From Coptis chinensis (taxonomy: Eukaryota > Streptophyta > Magnoliopsida > Ranunculales > Ranunculaceae), in the NCBI GenBank assembly GCA_015680905.1, contig CM027380.1, positions 35,642,001 to 35,706,000 on the forward strand: a stretch of 64,000 nt of DNA, read 5' to 3'. The notes under the pieces were generated by a model, which worked only from the letters and a program-made list of their open reading frames with translations, did not search any database and was not told the DNA's origin. Positions within the stretch are counted from its first letter, which is position 1, and every line of letters starts with the position of its first letter. Both the position numbers and the translations under genes were made by a program. Shown in pieces: positions 1 to 13,004 of this stretch.

Positions 1-580
1 AGTCTAACTAGTCGCTCTTAAGTCAATGAGAGCTTTTACTTAAATATTATACTACGATACTTAATTAAGATGATTACTAGAAATTAACTACAAATGCTAT
101 GGAAATACTATTGTTTGACTCTAGATAAAGGAATTAGAGGGGATTGAATCCACCTCGAATCCAACTTAATCACCTAGTACAGATTGTGGTATCTCGATTC
201 TTACGTTTTCACGGCAAGAATTCGAGTCTAATCCCTAGTGTTCATGGCATTTCTACCAAGTACTAACTAGCATGTGAGGTCGCCCACCCATTCTCATGGC
301 TAAACACCCACCTTCTAGAGTGGAATAGATGCTAAAACGTTTCTATACTAAACAACTAAGTTTTCATCAAGGCTTCATCAACCCTTTAATGGAGGTTTAG
401 CCTTGAATCATCAATCTAACATTTCCCATTGAATCTAAACTAAACATAATGTAAGAAATTTAGATTTACTTAATTTGAACAATAATGAATCTAACTTAAT
501 GGTCGGAATGAAATAGGAACAAGAATTGAAATTAGATCTATACTAGAAATGACAAAATTCAAACTTGATAAAAATACTAC

Positions 581-586
581 TTTATT
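581..586 (-). terminator. AATAAA poly(A) signal in the Athila LTR
   Basis: Minus-strand AATAAA about 155 bp downstream, in sense, of the LTR TATA box. It recurs at the same place in the other A-type LTRs. Spacing fits an R region between the two, but no transcript ends are known. Confidence 0.45.
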
Positions 587-740
587 TATCTAATCAATCA
601 AGAACAATGATTCAGAGATTTAATCTAAAACAAGAATTTAAATGGAACTAAAACTTAATTTAATTAATAAAACTAGATCTAGAATTCTATATCTTAATTT
701 AGGTCTAACTAGCTACCATTAACAAAGAGCTAAGCTTTTG

Positions 741-748
741 TTTTTATA
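741..748 (-). promoter_or_regulatory. TATA box of the Athila LTR promoter
   Basis: Minus-strand TATAAAAAC just upstream, in sense, of a conserved AAAGCTTAGCTC stretch. The motif is kept in A-type and B-type LTRs (for example near 18330 and 42175), so both types probably share a start site. This would place U3 in the right-hand 430 bp of the LTR. Confidence 0.5.
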
Positions 749-1176
749 CATCCAGATCCAAAATTCGTGCATGGGCTTGGAGCCATGGTTTGGGCCAGAG
801 AATCAGGCCCAAAACCCAATTCTTTTTCAAATCAAAAGGCCTCTTCAGCTGCAGTTGGCTTCCACAGACTTTTCGTCCACTTCTGCTCCTCTGATTGGGT
901 CAAGGCTTGCACCATTGCAAAGCTCTTTCCGAGCCGGTCGTTTTGACATAAGGTAGGCCCAATTCCGAGGTCTGAGTCCAAAGATATGGCATTCGGAAGT
1001 TCTGTTGACTTTTGCTCCTTTATCTCGCTAAAGTGGCACATTTCTGCACATAATGGACTTTGAAGCCTGAAATGCATAAAAACACGTAATCAGATTAACT
1101 CTTACTTATTATTCACATAATTGGTCTAACAAGATGATTATTAAGGGGTTAAAACTACAGTTTTGGGCTCTTATCA

Positions 1177-1216
1177 AACCACCCCCAAACAAAGATTTTG
1201 CTTGTCCTCAAGCAAA
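1177..1216 (-). promoter_or_regulatory. A1 polypurine tract and adjacent 8-bp inverted repeat
   Basis: In sense, GTTTGGGGGTGGTT ends directly at the LTR tip and is the plus-strand primer site. Just upstream is a perfect inverted repeat, TTTGCTTG-AGGA-CAAGCAAA (1197-1216). The same hairpin is present beside all four Athila polypurine tracts in the window. Confidence 0.8.
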
Positions 1217-4200
1217 GATGAGAAATTAGAATAAGTGACCAAAAATGGAGTTCTAACTACTCGCGTTTACATTGAGTGCGATTGCATTGACCATATGCAA
1301 CAAGGCCTTAAACCACTAGGAATTCCCTAGTGGACGAGTTATAGCCTCGTGAGAGTTTTCCAGTGAAGGTACTCACAAACTTCATCTATACTACAACGAC
1401 TAAGAAATAAAACTATTGTTTTCTCATTCATGTCTCAACTATCTATACATCTCACTAGCAAATACATAAGAATAACCCAGTCAGAACCCTAAGCTAATAT
1501 ATGCATAATAATCAATCATCTAAAATAAACATATAACAATGAGTAATACTATGAAATGTAATAGCAGTCCGTTTATGAAAACTTCGAATAAGCGTCCTTA
1601 AGTAGGTCCTCACATAAATGTCAAGACAAAACCACTCTGATTTTTCCACTCAAGTTTAAGCTACTCCCAAAGCAGTGGGCACACTTTACCTTACAATCTC
1701 AATGACAACAAGGAAGCCGGGTCGATCAAACACATCGCCACTTACTATCCCACTAACCTATTCCTAATTGAGCTAGAGGTCTTTTATTAGGTGTCATGGG
1801 GGATTAGGAGATGGTTTAAGAAGGAAGGAAATGGATATTCAAAAAGGACAAGTCTGAGATAATAGAGTCTTCATATTATGTAACTAGAGAAAACCTTGTT
1901 ATTTACTTTTGCTTCTACACTTTGTTTCCATCCTTAGCCATATTTTTTTTTTTTTTTTCTTTTCTTTGGCTTTTGACTCCTTTTATTCTATTTTTTTTTT
2001 TTTTGGAGTTTTTTTTTTTTTTTTTTTTTTCTTTGGATGGAAACTTCTTTTCTTTATTTTCTGAAGCAATTAACTAACTTTTGTTTACACAGGTTTTTCT
2101 CTTCTTCTTTCTTCACTCATTCTATTCTCAGACTTATTCTAGATTGGGTAGGTTGATTTATTATTTTTTTTTTATTTTGTTTTGTTTTTGTAACAGGGTA
2201 AAGGAATTGTGGTTTATGGAAGGCCAAAGAAAGGCTCAGAGGGGCGACTAGCGGACAATCATTCATAGGTTTGAATTTCTGGCTATATCGATACAAAGAG
2301 GGCCTAAATTCTCGCTTAGGATGTGGTTTAGTGATCAAGCAAGTGGACGTGTGATTTCTCTATCCGGATTTTACTTCTCCCTTGTGTCATTTCTCAAATG
2401 TTTCACTCATATAAGGCTTTAGGCTATATTCTCACAGGATTTGTAGAATAAGTACTCTAGCCTAGATTTCAGAAACTTACTGCCAAACAATCATAGATAC
2501 TCATGTAATATATTTATAGATAGATGCAAAGATTATTACCTACATATTAACCTAAGTTCCTAACTATTATTCTGATGCAAAAAGCTGCACGGAGACTTCT
2601 AGATTGTTAAGAGCATAGAGAAAGAAAACAATACCAATATTCCTAAGTGTATAGCATACTTTTTATTTATATTTTTGAATTTTGAAATTTTAACTAGAAA
2701 ACAAGTGCACATTTATACATATCTCTATCCTAACAGATGTCTTAATTACACGTGTTTCTATGCCCCCAAAACAAAAGCATGTTTTGTCCTCAAAGCATTT
2801 AAATAAAGAGGGTAGGAAAAATACCATTGAAACGCTGCGGAAATTCGTAAACATCCGCAAAACAATGTTAAAACGCATACTAATATAGGAAATAAAAAAC
2901 GACGCAACACTATAAGAGTTCCACCCATTATGGGGTTAACAATTAAATTGCTTGGGACATAAGCGCACACTAACTTAACTAAAACTTACCTGCACCCCAA
3001 AGATCTACTCGCCATCCTCCTCTTCTATATGAGGTTCTTTTCGCATCCCCGCCATGCCATAACAACTTGCCACGCCTTACGTTACGCCGTATCATCAACT
3101 AGTGCTAACCTCTCTAGTGTTATTTGGTCTGATGGGGTGTAAGGGGCAACCAAATGTGGTTGCACCTGCCATCCCGCCAAGTCATGGCTCGAATGATCTT
3201 ACCACCGCGATTGGTGGGTCTCATGATTTCGACCCTTTCCCCAATCTGCGGTAATCGTACGTGTATACAGGTAGGCAAGCGTAAAAAGCGGCAAACCAAG
3301 ACAGGCATAAGAAGGTACTTATGCCTCAAGGTATGGGCTCGCTTCGAGTAGCAACTAAAACTCGGGAATGTCATACCTACGACGTCCCTCAGCTAAAGCA
3401 AGGAAAAACGTCACCAGCGGTATTATTGGCGTATAAACCGCCGTTTCTAGAATGTTCATCATGATGAACAACATGGTTGTGCCTACATTCAGTGATAGGC
3501 TACTCGTATGCATGTTATATTGGTCTTGGTCCATGATACGAAAATACCCTCCCCATAATACTCATGGAAATAGGCATATTCATATAGGTATGAGTTATCC
3601 GTCATATATCCCCACGCGTGTGCATAGGGTCGGTAATGGCAATCCCAAAACCAAAGCTATCAAGTGTTTATTGAATTCCATAGTCGCACCATCAATAGTA
3701 AGGGAAAATTTTTGGTCTCCTTCTTTCGCAAAAAAAAGTAATATTATTATAGAAGAATTCAGTTAGCTTAGGTGAAAAAAGAATCGCCATCACTTACCGA
3801 AGATGCCGCCATCCTAATTGCACGATCCGGCCGCTGAACGATGCTCCATAGGTATAGGTTCCCATCAAGTCTTCAAAAGACTGTTCTCAGAATCACTATA
3901 GGTGGTGTCATCTCAACACTACTTGTAGAATAGCTGCGAAAACCTCGAAGAACCTCGTAAAATCGAAAATTTCTGTGATTATCGGAGAGGCGCTGGCGGC
4001 CAGATAGAGCGCGAAATGAAGTCGCGCTTTGGTTTTGAAATTACAGTGTTTTGAGCTGGTCGCGCTTACTTTGTAGCCAGGCCGCCGCGATTTTTTTGAT
4101 TTCCGGTGTTTGAGCTTGTCGCTTACTTGAAGCTAGCGCTGGGCCATTTCTAGGGATTTTTCGATTTACAAGATAATAGGGCGAAGTCGCTCTGCTTTTG

Positions 4201-4989
4201 GCCAGAGGGTGCAGAAAGTGAGTTTCTAAGAAAACAAGGAAAAAGGTTGGAGTGAAAAGTGAAAGATGATTGTGGTGTGTAGTGTGGGTTGTGAGTGTAG
4301 TATGATGGAAGTTTAAATAGGTTCCGGTTTCCAAAACGAATCGGCAAATTGCCAAATTGTTTTAAGGCAATTTCGAAATAGAAAAATCCGCCAAACCCAA
4401 ACCGAAACTAACCATAGTTTTGATTTCCTAACAACCCTGGTATCTAAACTCTCCTACATATCATGCTACCACTATTTTCAACTTTTACTCCAAGACAACC
4501 TTACGAAAGATGATCAAAATAAATTATATTAAAATAATATGAAATCCAAGCAATCTAAAACAAACAACTTAATATTTAAATCTAACTACTGAAATAAAAT
4601 TCCACTAACTAAACAATAAAAACGATAAGATAACAGGACACAACCGATGGTGAACACCTAGGGCGGTGAAGAAGATGGTCCCCGAGATGGAGACCGGCTC
4701 TCAGGTGACGAATGGCTTGAGCCATCCGGCTCAAGGGCGACGACGCCATGCCTCTCGACTCACCGAGACGGACTCATCCACGAAAGTGGCATGCGTCAGA
4801 AGCATCTCTATCCTGAACAAGCCGCCGTGCTTCCATCTTAGTCTTGAGTAATCGCATAATCGGGCTTGGTGATTCTTGTGGATAACCTCCAAGTCGACAA
4901 GATATCTTCCTCGACCCCTTTCGAAAGCATTTCAACTCGCCCGAAAAGTTCGCTTTGCTTATTTCGAATTACAATTTGTCTATGTCGAT
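1217..4989 (-). other. A1 long 3' non-coding region
   Basis: Between the env-like region and the polypurine tract, with no convincing reading frame on either strand. It contains an interrupted T-rich tract at 1942-2030 (A-rich in sense). It is collinear with 29437-33200 in A2, and parts recur in B1 (18919-21060) and B2 (47166-49300). Athila elements typically carry such a long stretch after pol. Short ORFs here are not conserved between copies. Confidence 0.7.
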
Positions 4990-5760
4990 ATCTTCACAGA
5001 TACGATAATCGCATCGCAAAACCAGTTTTGCGACATTATCATTCGCTTCTAAATTAGAAGTATGACTATCAAAATTATCCTCAACCAACCATGTCATATC
5101 TTCCCTACATTATCCGACTCAACTTCCTTCTCTGCAGACAACGGCCAAGTCTTTTGGATGCATTCCTTATAAATACTTGCATTAGAAGGCAATTTGATCT
5201 TAATAGGAACAGATCTAGCGATAACTCTAAATGAGAGCATAATCTTAGTGATCAATACGGGAAGAGGCCGTGCTCTTTCCCACCCTCTAATCACATTCAA
5301 AATTAAATCAAGGATGCAGAAATTATACTCCTTCGCTTTGCAAAATCCAGAGAACGCGCGCATTAATCGGTCCGATGTCGCCGACTTTGTCTTTCCCCGA
5401 GGACGTTTTACCAATCCACCGAGCTGACCCGCGATTGATTGGTTCTCGTGGTCGCCCCGCTTAACGCAATGAGATATCGTATTGTATTCACCCTCTATGA
5501 CCGTGATTCTTTCATCAAAATAGGAACCGCAGATACCGGGTTCCCGAATGGTCGTGATCTAGGTTGGTTACAGCGATTCCTAATAGCTCACCAACAACCG
5601 CCTCGTAATCTTCCTCTGCTCCTTCGCTATCCTAATGAAAATCCTATTTCCCTCCACTTCTCGCTTTCTTATAAAACTGTTCTACCAAATCATAGTGATA
5701 GAAATCCTCACAAATACCACATCCGCTTCCAATTTCTCTTAAACATCTCCGCGTCATAAA
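4990..5760 (-). pseudogene. A1 env-like third ORF region
   Basis: The minus strand encodes a conserved stretch with SDRLMRAF, then an ILDLILNVIRGW block, then LPVLITKIM, followed by an acidic tail. This pattern resembles the third ORF of Athila-group elements, often called env-like and related to the putative plant transposon protein domain (PF20167-type), with its R...K...I...LIT spacing. The function is unknown; no signal peptide or membrane segment can be claimed. The same region is kept in A2 at 33200-33960. It lies about 1.1 kb downstream, in sense, of the integrase end. It is a broken fossil reading. The family call is by motif pattern only. Confidence 0.5.
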
Positions 5761-6899
5761 ATGGCTGAACTGGCTTCGCGAAAACGCTGCTTCCGCAGTA
5801 ATTCTACGTCGTAGCGCCATTGAAGTTTGAACTGATTTGGGGTTTGTAGATGGTGGTGGATTCGAGTTTGATGAAAACTAACTAAACCAACAAAGTGGTG
5901 GTTATGGTAGGTTCGGGCGCAGGTTCAAAACTTGAATTGGTGGGTGGTTTCTTGGTGGAAACGGTTGGATTGTGTGGAAGATTGGTGTTTCACAATGGGC
6001 GTGGGTGGTCTTCTTATTGTGATGTATTCTATTTTTATTATATATATTTTTTTTTATTTTGGTTGATAGGGTTTGGATTTTAATTTGTGTCAAGCGGCTG
6101 GAGAAGATGAAGGTCGCGATTTGTTTTTGGAAAGGGGGGCGCGGGCGCGCTGTTGGTGAGCGCGAGTTGGCCCAAGCCCAATTCATATATTTCGACTTTC
6201 GTCGATTTTTAGCGCAATTTCAAACTAGATTTCCGCCGCTATCGGTCCCGATTCTTTCGAATGAGATATGGAAATGATCAGAGAGAATTTCCAATCCAAT
6301 GATCCATAAACTACTCTATTCCGACCGGGGTGACTAATAAGATAGTGCAAAACGCCTCGTAGTGCGTGCATGACGTAAGTTATGCTTAACTAATGAACAC
6401 TAAATTAGATGACGCCAACCCCAATGAACTATACTAATGGACCTAAACAACACAACTAGAAAGTTCGAGCAATCCGGATGGAAAGACTGATTTCCACCCC
6501 AAACAAATTTTTAAACACAAAATTTGTTTACAACGCGTCGCTTAAAGTCGATTCCCAAGACTTGTTGGATTGCTATGTCTATGATTTTTAAGAATTTTAA
6601 TTTATTTTATTTGTTTATTATGAGAAACACAAAAACAATAAATACATAATTCACTCCATAGAGGAACATGACTCAACAATCGAAAAACATGCGAAAGTGG
6701 AAAACGGAATTATGTGAACTGTGGACTTAGGATCCGGTACTTACAGCCACACACTCCATAGGGAGGGCCCGTTACCTGAATGGTGTACTTATCAAGATAT
6801 GGAAATGAAAGTAAGTACACCAAATGACAAGGTCAGTCCTCATAGACGTGGTCCCGTAAAAGGACTTCCTCCACATCGTGGGACAAAAGTTCGTGAAAA
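5761..6899 (-). other. A1 spacer between integrase end and env-like region
   Basis: Non-coding stretch with G/T-rich sequence at 5880-6080 and a conserved block at 6480-6830 around GGATCCGGTACTTAC. The block recurs in A2, B1, B2 and the diverged fragment at 26762-28081, so it predates the split of these subfamilies. No gene is recognised. Confidence 0.6.
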
Positions 6900-8509
6900 T
6901 GTTTTAACCGTTGACCATTAACTTGAAAGGTACCGTTGTCCTTGGATTTACCAAGGTAATTGCCCGTAAGGGGTGACTTCAAGAACTGAGAAAAAGGACC
7001 GCACCAACGGGTTTTAGTTTCCCGAAAATATGTAGACGGGAGTTGTAAAGCAAAACCTTTTGTCCGACCACAAACTCTTTTTACGCAAGATATGCTTATC
7101 ATGAACACGCTTCATGTTGGCTTTATAATCCTTCGCGAGATCGTAAGAATCGCCACGGATTTCTTCAAGCTCATTTAATTGTAACTTCATGCTTGACGCC
7201 CATCATCAATATTGAAGTTAAGGCTTTTATATAGCCCACGAGCACGGTGCTCTAATTCAACGGCAAATGACATGGTTTCCCAAATACAAGTCTAAAGGAG
7301 ACATACCTATAGGAGTTTTGAAAGCAGTTCTATATGCCCATAAGGCATCCGATAGACGCTTCGACCAGCCTTTCCTATCGGGGTTTACCGTTGTTTCTAA
7401 AATCTTTTGATTTCCTATTAGAAACTTCTACTTGTCCGCTAGTTTGTGGATGATAAGGAGTTGCTATTTTGTGGTGTAACTCCGCATTTTTTAACTAGGG
7501 ATGCAACAACTCAAGGCAAAATGTGTTCCACCATCACTAATGATGGCTTTAGGAATGCCAAACCGACAGAAAAATATATTCTTTAATAAAAATACAACGG
7601 TCTTATGGTCATTGCTACGCAAGCTAGGGCCTCTATCCATTTAGACACATAGTCCACGGCAACTAGAATATAAATATAACCGTGGGAAACAGGGAAAGGG
7701 CCCATGAAATCAATACCCCAAACATCAAAAATTTCTACTATTAAGATTGGATTTAATGGCATCATATTACGCCATTGGATTCTCCCAAGTTGTTGGCAAC
7801 GAATACACGTCTTGCAATGCACTTGGGCATCCTTAAAAAGGGTAGGCCAATAAAATCCACATTGAAGAACTTTAGCGGCTGTTTTCATTCCACTAAAGTG
7901 GCCACCACACTCTTTGTCATGGCAGAACGATAGAACTTCATTATATTCCCACTGGGGAATGCAACGACGAATAATCTGATCCGCACAATACTTAAAAAGG
8001 TAGGGCTCATCCCAATAGTATAACTTGACTCTGGCCAAGAACTTCTTACGTTCATTTCTTGACCAATTATAAGGCATAACATCAGCCGCTAAATAATTTA
8101 CGATGTCCGCATACCATGGTGATGAAAAAATAGCATACAGATGCTCATCAGGAAAAGAGTCCGGTATGGACTCAGAATCACTACTATCGTCATTTGTAAG
8201 TCTAGATAAGTGGTCGGCAACTACGTTTTCGACCCCTCTTTGTCCTTTATTTTTAATGTGAATTCTTGCGTGAGAAGAATCCATCGGATTAATCTCGCTA
8301 GCATCCTTCTTTGCAAGAAGGTACCTAAGGGCTGCATGGTCCGTGTAAACTAAAGTTTTAGAACCAACCAAATAAGGACGAAACTTATCTAAAGCATAAA
8401 TGACAGCTAAGAATTCTTTTTCAGTAGTTGTATAATTCCGTTGAGCGTCGTTTAATGTTTTACTAGCATAATAAATAACCGTGGACTTATTATCTATTTT
8501 CTGTCCCAA
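6900..8509 (-). pseudogene. A1 RNase H and integrase region of pol
   Basis: The longest open stretch (7583-8509) begins in RNase H with [20 protein letters not shown] and [14 protein letters not shown] pseudo-linker rich in Asp/Ser follows, then the integrase zinc finger (H-x-H and CKTCIRC) and the core start [12 protein letters not shown]. Lower coordinates hold the rest of the core and the C-terminal part. RNase H degrades template RNA; integrase inserts the cDNA. Sequence and order match Athila pol. Broken in several places; described only as a fossil. Confidence 0.88.
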
Positions 8510-8519
8510 GACAAAGACT

Positions 8520-9710
8520 AACCGTGATAGTCACTAGCATCACACATGAGTTCAAAAGGTTTAGACCAATCGAGGCTGATAATAGGTGCAAAGAGCCAGG
8601 CGGCTTTTAAGGTTTCAAAAGCCTGTTTACGCTAAAATTAAAATCAAAGATTGCATCCTTCAAAAGCAAGTTAGTTAAAGGCCTAGCTATTTTCAAAAAT
8701 CTTTAATGAACCGCCTATAAAACCCCTGCATGGCCTAGAAAGGTTCTAATCTCACGGACAAATTCCGGGTTTAGGTAGGTCGCTATCTTATCTAGTTTGG
8801 CTTTATCTACTTCGATGCCATCACTAGATACAATATGACCTAGTACTATGCCCTTTTTACCATGAAATGACACTTTTCCCAATTTAAAACGAGGCTCTTT
8901 TCTTCACACCGTCAAAACCTTAGACAAAGGTTAGACAAACAAATTGTGAAGGAGTCTCCATAGATAGAAAAATCATCCATGAAAACTTCCATAAAGCCTA
9001 CCATGTCACTAAATATATGAAGCATACAATCACCGGAAGGTACCGTGAGCATTACAAAGGCCAAAAGGCATTCGCTTATAGGCATATGTTCCGGCGGACA
9101 TGTGAAGGTTGTCTTTTCTTGGTCATCAATATCAATAATAATCTGAAAATAGCCGTAGTATCCATCCAGAAACAATAAAAGGCATGACCAGCCAGACGCT
9201 CTAGCATCCGATCTATAAATGGTAAGGAAAGTGATCCTTTCGTCATAGCATTTAAACGCCCTGTAATCAATACGATTCTCCATTTCATAGGACCTCGAGT
9301 GACAACATAGTCACCCTTCCCGCTACGCACCATGGTAATTCCCGATTTCTTAGGAACTACATGAATGGGACTTACCCATTCGCTATCGGAGATTGGGTAT
9401 ATAATACCCGCATCGAGTAATCGCAAGACTTCTTCCCTAACCACCTCTTTCATGGCAGGGTTCAAGCGACGCTGAGGTTCGCGAGAAGTCTTTGTGTTAT
9501 CCTCCAAATGGATACGATGAGTGCAGACATTAGGGTCAATGCCCTTAATGTCAGCTAAGGACCAACCAATCGCAGACCGATGTTCCCTAATCACCCTTAT
9601 TAAAGATGTCTCTTCATCTTTAGTTAACAGAGAAGATATAATTATCGGGTGACTACCATCCGGATCAAGTTGAATATATTTTAACTCCGGGGGAAGAGGT
9701 TTAAGCACTG
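8520..9710 (-). pseudogene. A1 reverse transcriptase region of pol
   Basis: The minus strand gives LKPLPPELKYIQLDPDG at the start, the HRSAIGWSLADIKGI stretch, RRLNPAMKEVV, LLDAGIIYPISDS, WVSPIHVVPKK, and further on the catalytic FMDDFSIYG block. This combination is diagnostic of Athila-lineage RT, which copies element RNA into DNA. It lies between protease and RNase H as expected for Ty3/gypsy. The reading frame is broken. Confidence 0.9.
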
Positions 9711-10400
9711 GTGTGGACGAATGTCCGCTGATGTTTCATAAGTGTCCTTATCTTTATAAATGAAGACTTGCTTAGGTAGCAAGTCTTCAAAATCGATATA
9801 TGGAGCAACCGACGGGTCTACAATTGGTGTGGATTCCAGATGGTGTTGACCTCCTCTAAGTAGGAGTCATTCACAAAATCGGTTCCAAAAGAAAGGAATT
9901 TGTACATATTGTTTTCGTGAAACGTGGTTGTTAAAATAATCTTGAGCTAAACTCTCGATCATGCTAACCTCCCCATCTATAGACGAATCCGTAATCGCTT
10001 CATCATTTTAAAACATTTACCTCGACGTAAGATGGCCAAAAGATAAGGACATCTTTCCATCGCGACAATTTATAAGCGCATTGGCAGCCGCCAAGAAGGG
10101 GCGCCCTAAGATGATCGGTATGAGTCATTAGCTTAATTTCCTCAGATCGAGGATAACAAAATCAGCAGGATAGTAGAAATCCTCAACCTTAACAAGCACG
10201 CTTTTCCACTACACCTTTAGGATACTTAATTGACCGTCCGCTAATTGCAACGCTATTTTGTGTAGTTGCATTTCTCGTAGACCTATTTGTTTATACAAGT
10301 AATACGGGAGTAAGTTAACACTCAGCCCCCGTGTCTAATAAAGCGGTCGTCCGTGGTAGGAATCTCCTAAGGTGCATTTGACAAGAGGATCTACTAGGGT
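9711..10400 (-). pseudogene. A1 protease region
   Basis: The translated minus strand shows IILGRPFLAAAN near 10085-10120 and, upstream in sense, sequence equivalent to the LGASVNLLP active-site block seen more clearly in B2. This is the retropepsin-like aspartic protease that matures Gag-Pol in Athila elements. No long frame survives, so the call leans on B2 and on position between gag and RT. Confidence 0.7.
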
Positions 10401-12480
10401 CCTTGTACTTAACAATTCCATTATTTTCGATAAAGTTGGGAACCGCTCAGTTAAAAAAGGAGTCTTTGGGTATGTTCGCCTTTACGCCTAGTAGTGCACA
10501 ACTCTTTAAGAAACTTAGCGCGGTTAGGAAGCTTTTAATAGCTTCGAGAAAAGGGAGGTTTATCGTTAGATTCTTGAAAACGCTCCTAATTTCCTCAAAG
10601 TTTGTATCCCTAGTTAGCATGGCTAATTTTTGAGGGAACGGTGGTTTCGCTTCTATATTTTTCGCGATATGGCTCTACTTGCCGTAACCTTGGCTTTCGG
10701 TTTCTTTGGTTGTGATTTAACCGGGTACCTCTACCGCGGTAGGCTCCTCGCTTCTATTAAGCGTATCTAGTTCGATATCCGGGTGTAGAGTAATCGATGG
10801 GGTAACTATAGGCGAAGTTACTTTTAGTTATCAACCACTCTTCCGTAATCCGGAGAGTGGTGATGGCATTTAGGTCACCTACGATTGTAGTTTCCGCATT
10901 AGAATTACCGCTTTACCTCAAAGGTGTGGTTTGCCGCTTTTTGGGTTTGGTATCGCTGACCGAAACACGCTTTTGGTTGGGCTTTCTCTCTTGGCTAACC
11001 GTTGTATGCCCCGATTTATGGATTGTAAGATCTGTTGGTTTGATTGAGTCATTGTTTGGAAAAGTTGTTGGGTAACCTCAGATAAAGGCGCCGATACGAT
11101 CCGGTTGTGTAGGTGTAGTAGTCACGGTGGTGGTGCGACCGAACTATCTCGCTGATTATTTATGGGTGGGTTGTGATAGTTAGTATTATTAACCTAACGA
11201 TACCTCTTATTGGTATTATAATTATTATAATTATTCTGACCTTGTGCTTGACCTTGTCGTGGTTGCGCTTTGGTTGTTATAATTATTATAATTCCCTTTG
11301 ACTTTGTCCTTGTCCTTGCCTAAGTGGAGCTTGGTTATAATTGTTTGCTTGCCTAACGCTTTTGATTATTGTACCTGGAGGTGTTACTTGTTGATTATTT
11401 CTCCAACCGAAGTTGATGTTGTCTCCAAGGGCGCTTAGGAATAGGATAGTTATTAATAGAGTAAACATTATCTTGCTCTCGTGGTTGTTGTTCATAAGCT
11501 AGAGGACAATAATTGTCGTGGTGCTCGACTCAAACAGAAATTACATGGGTTGGAGTTTACATTCATGACGGGATAGGCTTTTGTTGAACGTAAATAGCCT
11601 CTACTTTTTAGTTAGAGATTCGAAAATTTTTTAAGTTCGATCGGTTTTATTCTCAAACATACCGGGCGCCTTTGATCGTTGAAGAAGAATCCAGAGCGAG
11701 CGGGGATATCATCACCCCCACCATTATTCCGCTTAGTTTGGTCTTCTAAAAATTTGTAAGCCTCCGGTGCTCCTTTACTTAGGAAACTACCCCCATTCAT
11801 TATGTCAAGGACTTCTTTATGGTGATGTTGAAGTCCTTTGAAAAGGCACGAAACTAACGGTCTTTGCTAGGTTATGGTGTGGACACTCTATAAGGAGATC
11901 GGTGAAACGATTCCATGCCCTCGTAAAATGATTCATGAGGGTTCCGCCGGAAAAAATGAATCTTGGAAAGCATTTCATCCGTTTTTAGGGGTGGGTAAAA
12001 TGTTCCATAAACAAATGAACAAGTTTAGCCCACGAGTCCACGTAATTAGGCTTTTGGGCGCTAACCAAGACGAGACGCCTTTATCGGGCTAAGGTGAAAG
12101 GGAATACCCTTAATTTAATTTGTTCAACCAACCGTAGGATGGTGGAATGTTGTTAGGACTTGTTCAATCCTACGATGTAGCCGATAAGGTTTTTCATGGT
12201 CTAAACCATGAAAACGGGTAACAAATTAAAATATTTGGGGATTCAAAATCCCCCACCGGGTCCGCTAGAACGATGCAAGATTTGGGGCTATCGCCAAAGC
12301 TTTGTAGAAGTCCGAGAGAGGAGTCTCTTTTTCTTCACCATTATATCGTATGGTGTGTGTGATAGTAGCTAGAGGTGTCGTGGGTGGTGTACTAGATAGA
12401 CTTGTTTGTTGTCGCGGTAATTACGCTTTGTTGTTTTTGTTCGACCGCACCTTAATCTCATGCAAGACTAAGTTAAGCTT
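10401..12480 (-). pseudogene. A1 gag region
   Basis: In sense order it holds a Retrotrans_gag-type domain (around 11750-12300), an Asn/Gln-rich tract encoded by repeated AATTATAAT-like DNA (11200-11500) with WRNNQQVTP and YNQAPLRQG, and a stretch ending near the protease. Gag forms the capsid particle. The domain is better seen in B2, where FREAWNRFTDLL and KDTLVRAFFKGL are readable. Broken fossil. Confidence 0.72.
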
Positions 12481-13004
12481 AACTAAACATGCAACACTCC
12501 AAACAATTCTGATATACTAGTAGAAAACCTCTAACTAGAAAATGCGAGGTATGGAAGAAAGGAATACCGATAGGCGCCCTTGCTTCGCTTTATGAATAGC
12601 GCCTTGTGTAAATGCTGTTCGTTCAGTATATAAGAGATTAGAACACCAAAAAACTTGACAACTCGGGTTCGAATCAAACCGTGGAAATCCGAAATTTCAG
12701 CTACTGGCCGCTTATCTTGCCCTTCGCTTTATGAATCAAGGCTGCCGGTAAAAGTCGAAGTCCAAGAACTTAGCTGGTCGCGCTTTCTTTGTATGCTGGC
12801 GCCACGTATTGATCAAATTCCAAGAATATAGCTGGTCGCGCTTTTTGGTTGCTGCCGGCCAGTATTTTTTCGAATTTTTCCAAAACTGAAACGGCAAACA
12901 CAAGATGAATCAAACAAGGGTGGGTGGGTTTAATGGGACTTAAAATAAACTACTTCTACAAAGAAAAAAATGCTAAAGTGTAACTAAGATGGCAGCGCAC
13001 CATT
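12481..13004 (-). promoter_or_regulatory. A1 5' leader and tRNA-Asp-like primer-binding site
   Basis: The primer-binding site is at about 12990-13002, two bases inside the LTR tip. In the best-kept copy (B2) it reads TGGCGCCGCTGCC, close to the complement of the tRNA-Asp 3' end used by Athila elements. The rest is untranslated leader with repeated GCTGGTCGCGCTT-like stretches and no gene. Confidence 0.7.

Larger units (their letters stand above)
1..1176 (-). repeat. A1 left LTR (3' LTR in sense orientation), partial
   Basis: Aligns along its length with the LTRs starting at 13005, 28082 and 41244, and ends in the same TTATCA tip. About 170 bp of its outer end lie outside the window. It contains the element's TATA box and poly(A) signal on the minus strand. 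Confidence 0.92.

Noticed and set aside
5194-5759. Plus-strand ORFs at 5194-5427 and 5439-5759
   Set aside because: They are antisense to the env-like region, and the second has no counterpart in A2.
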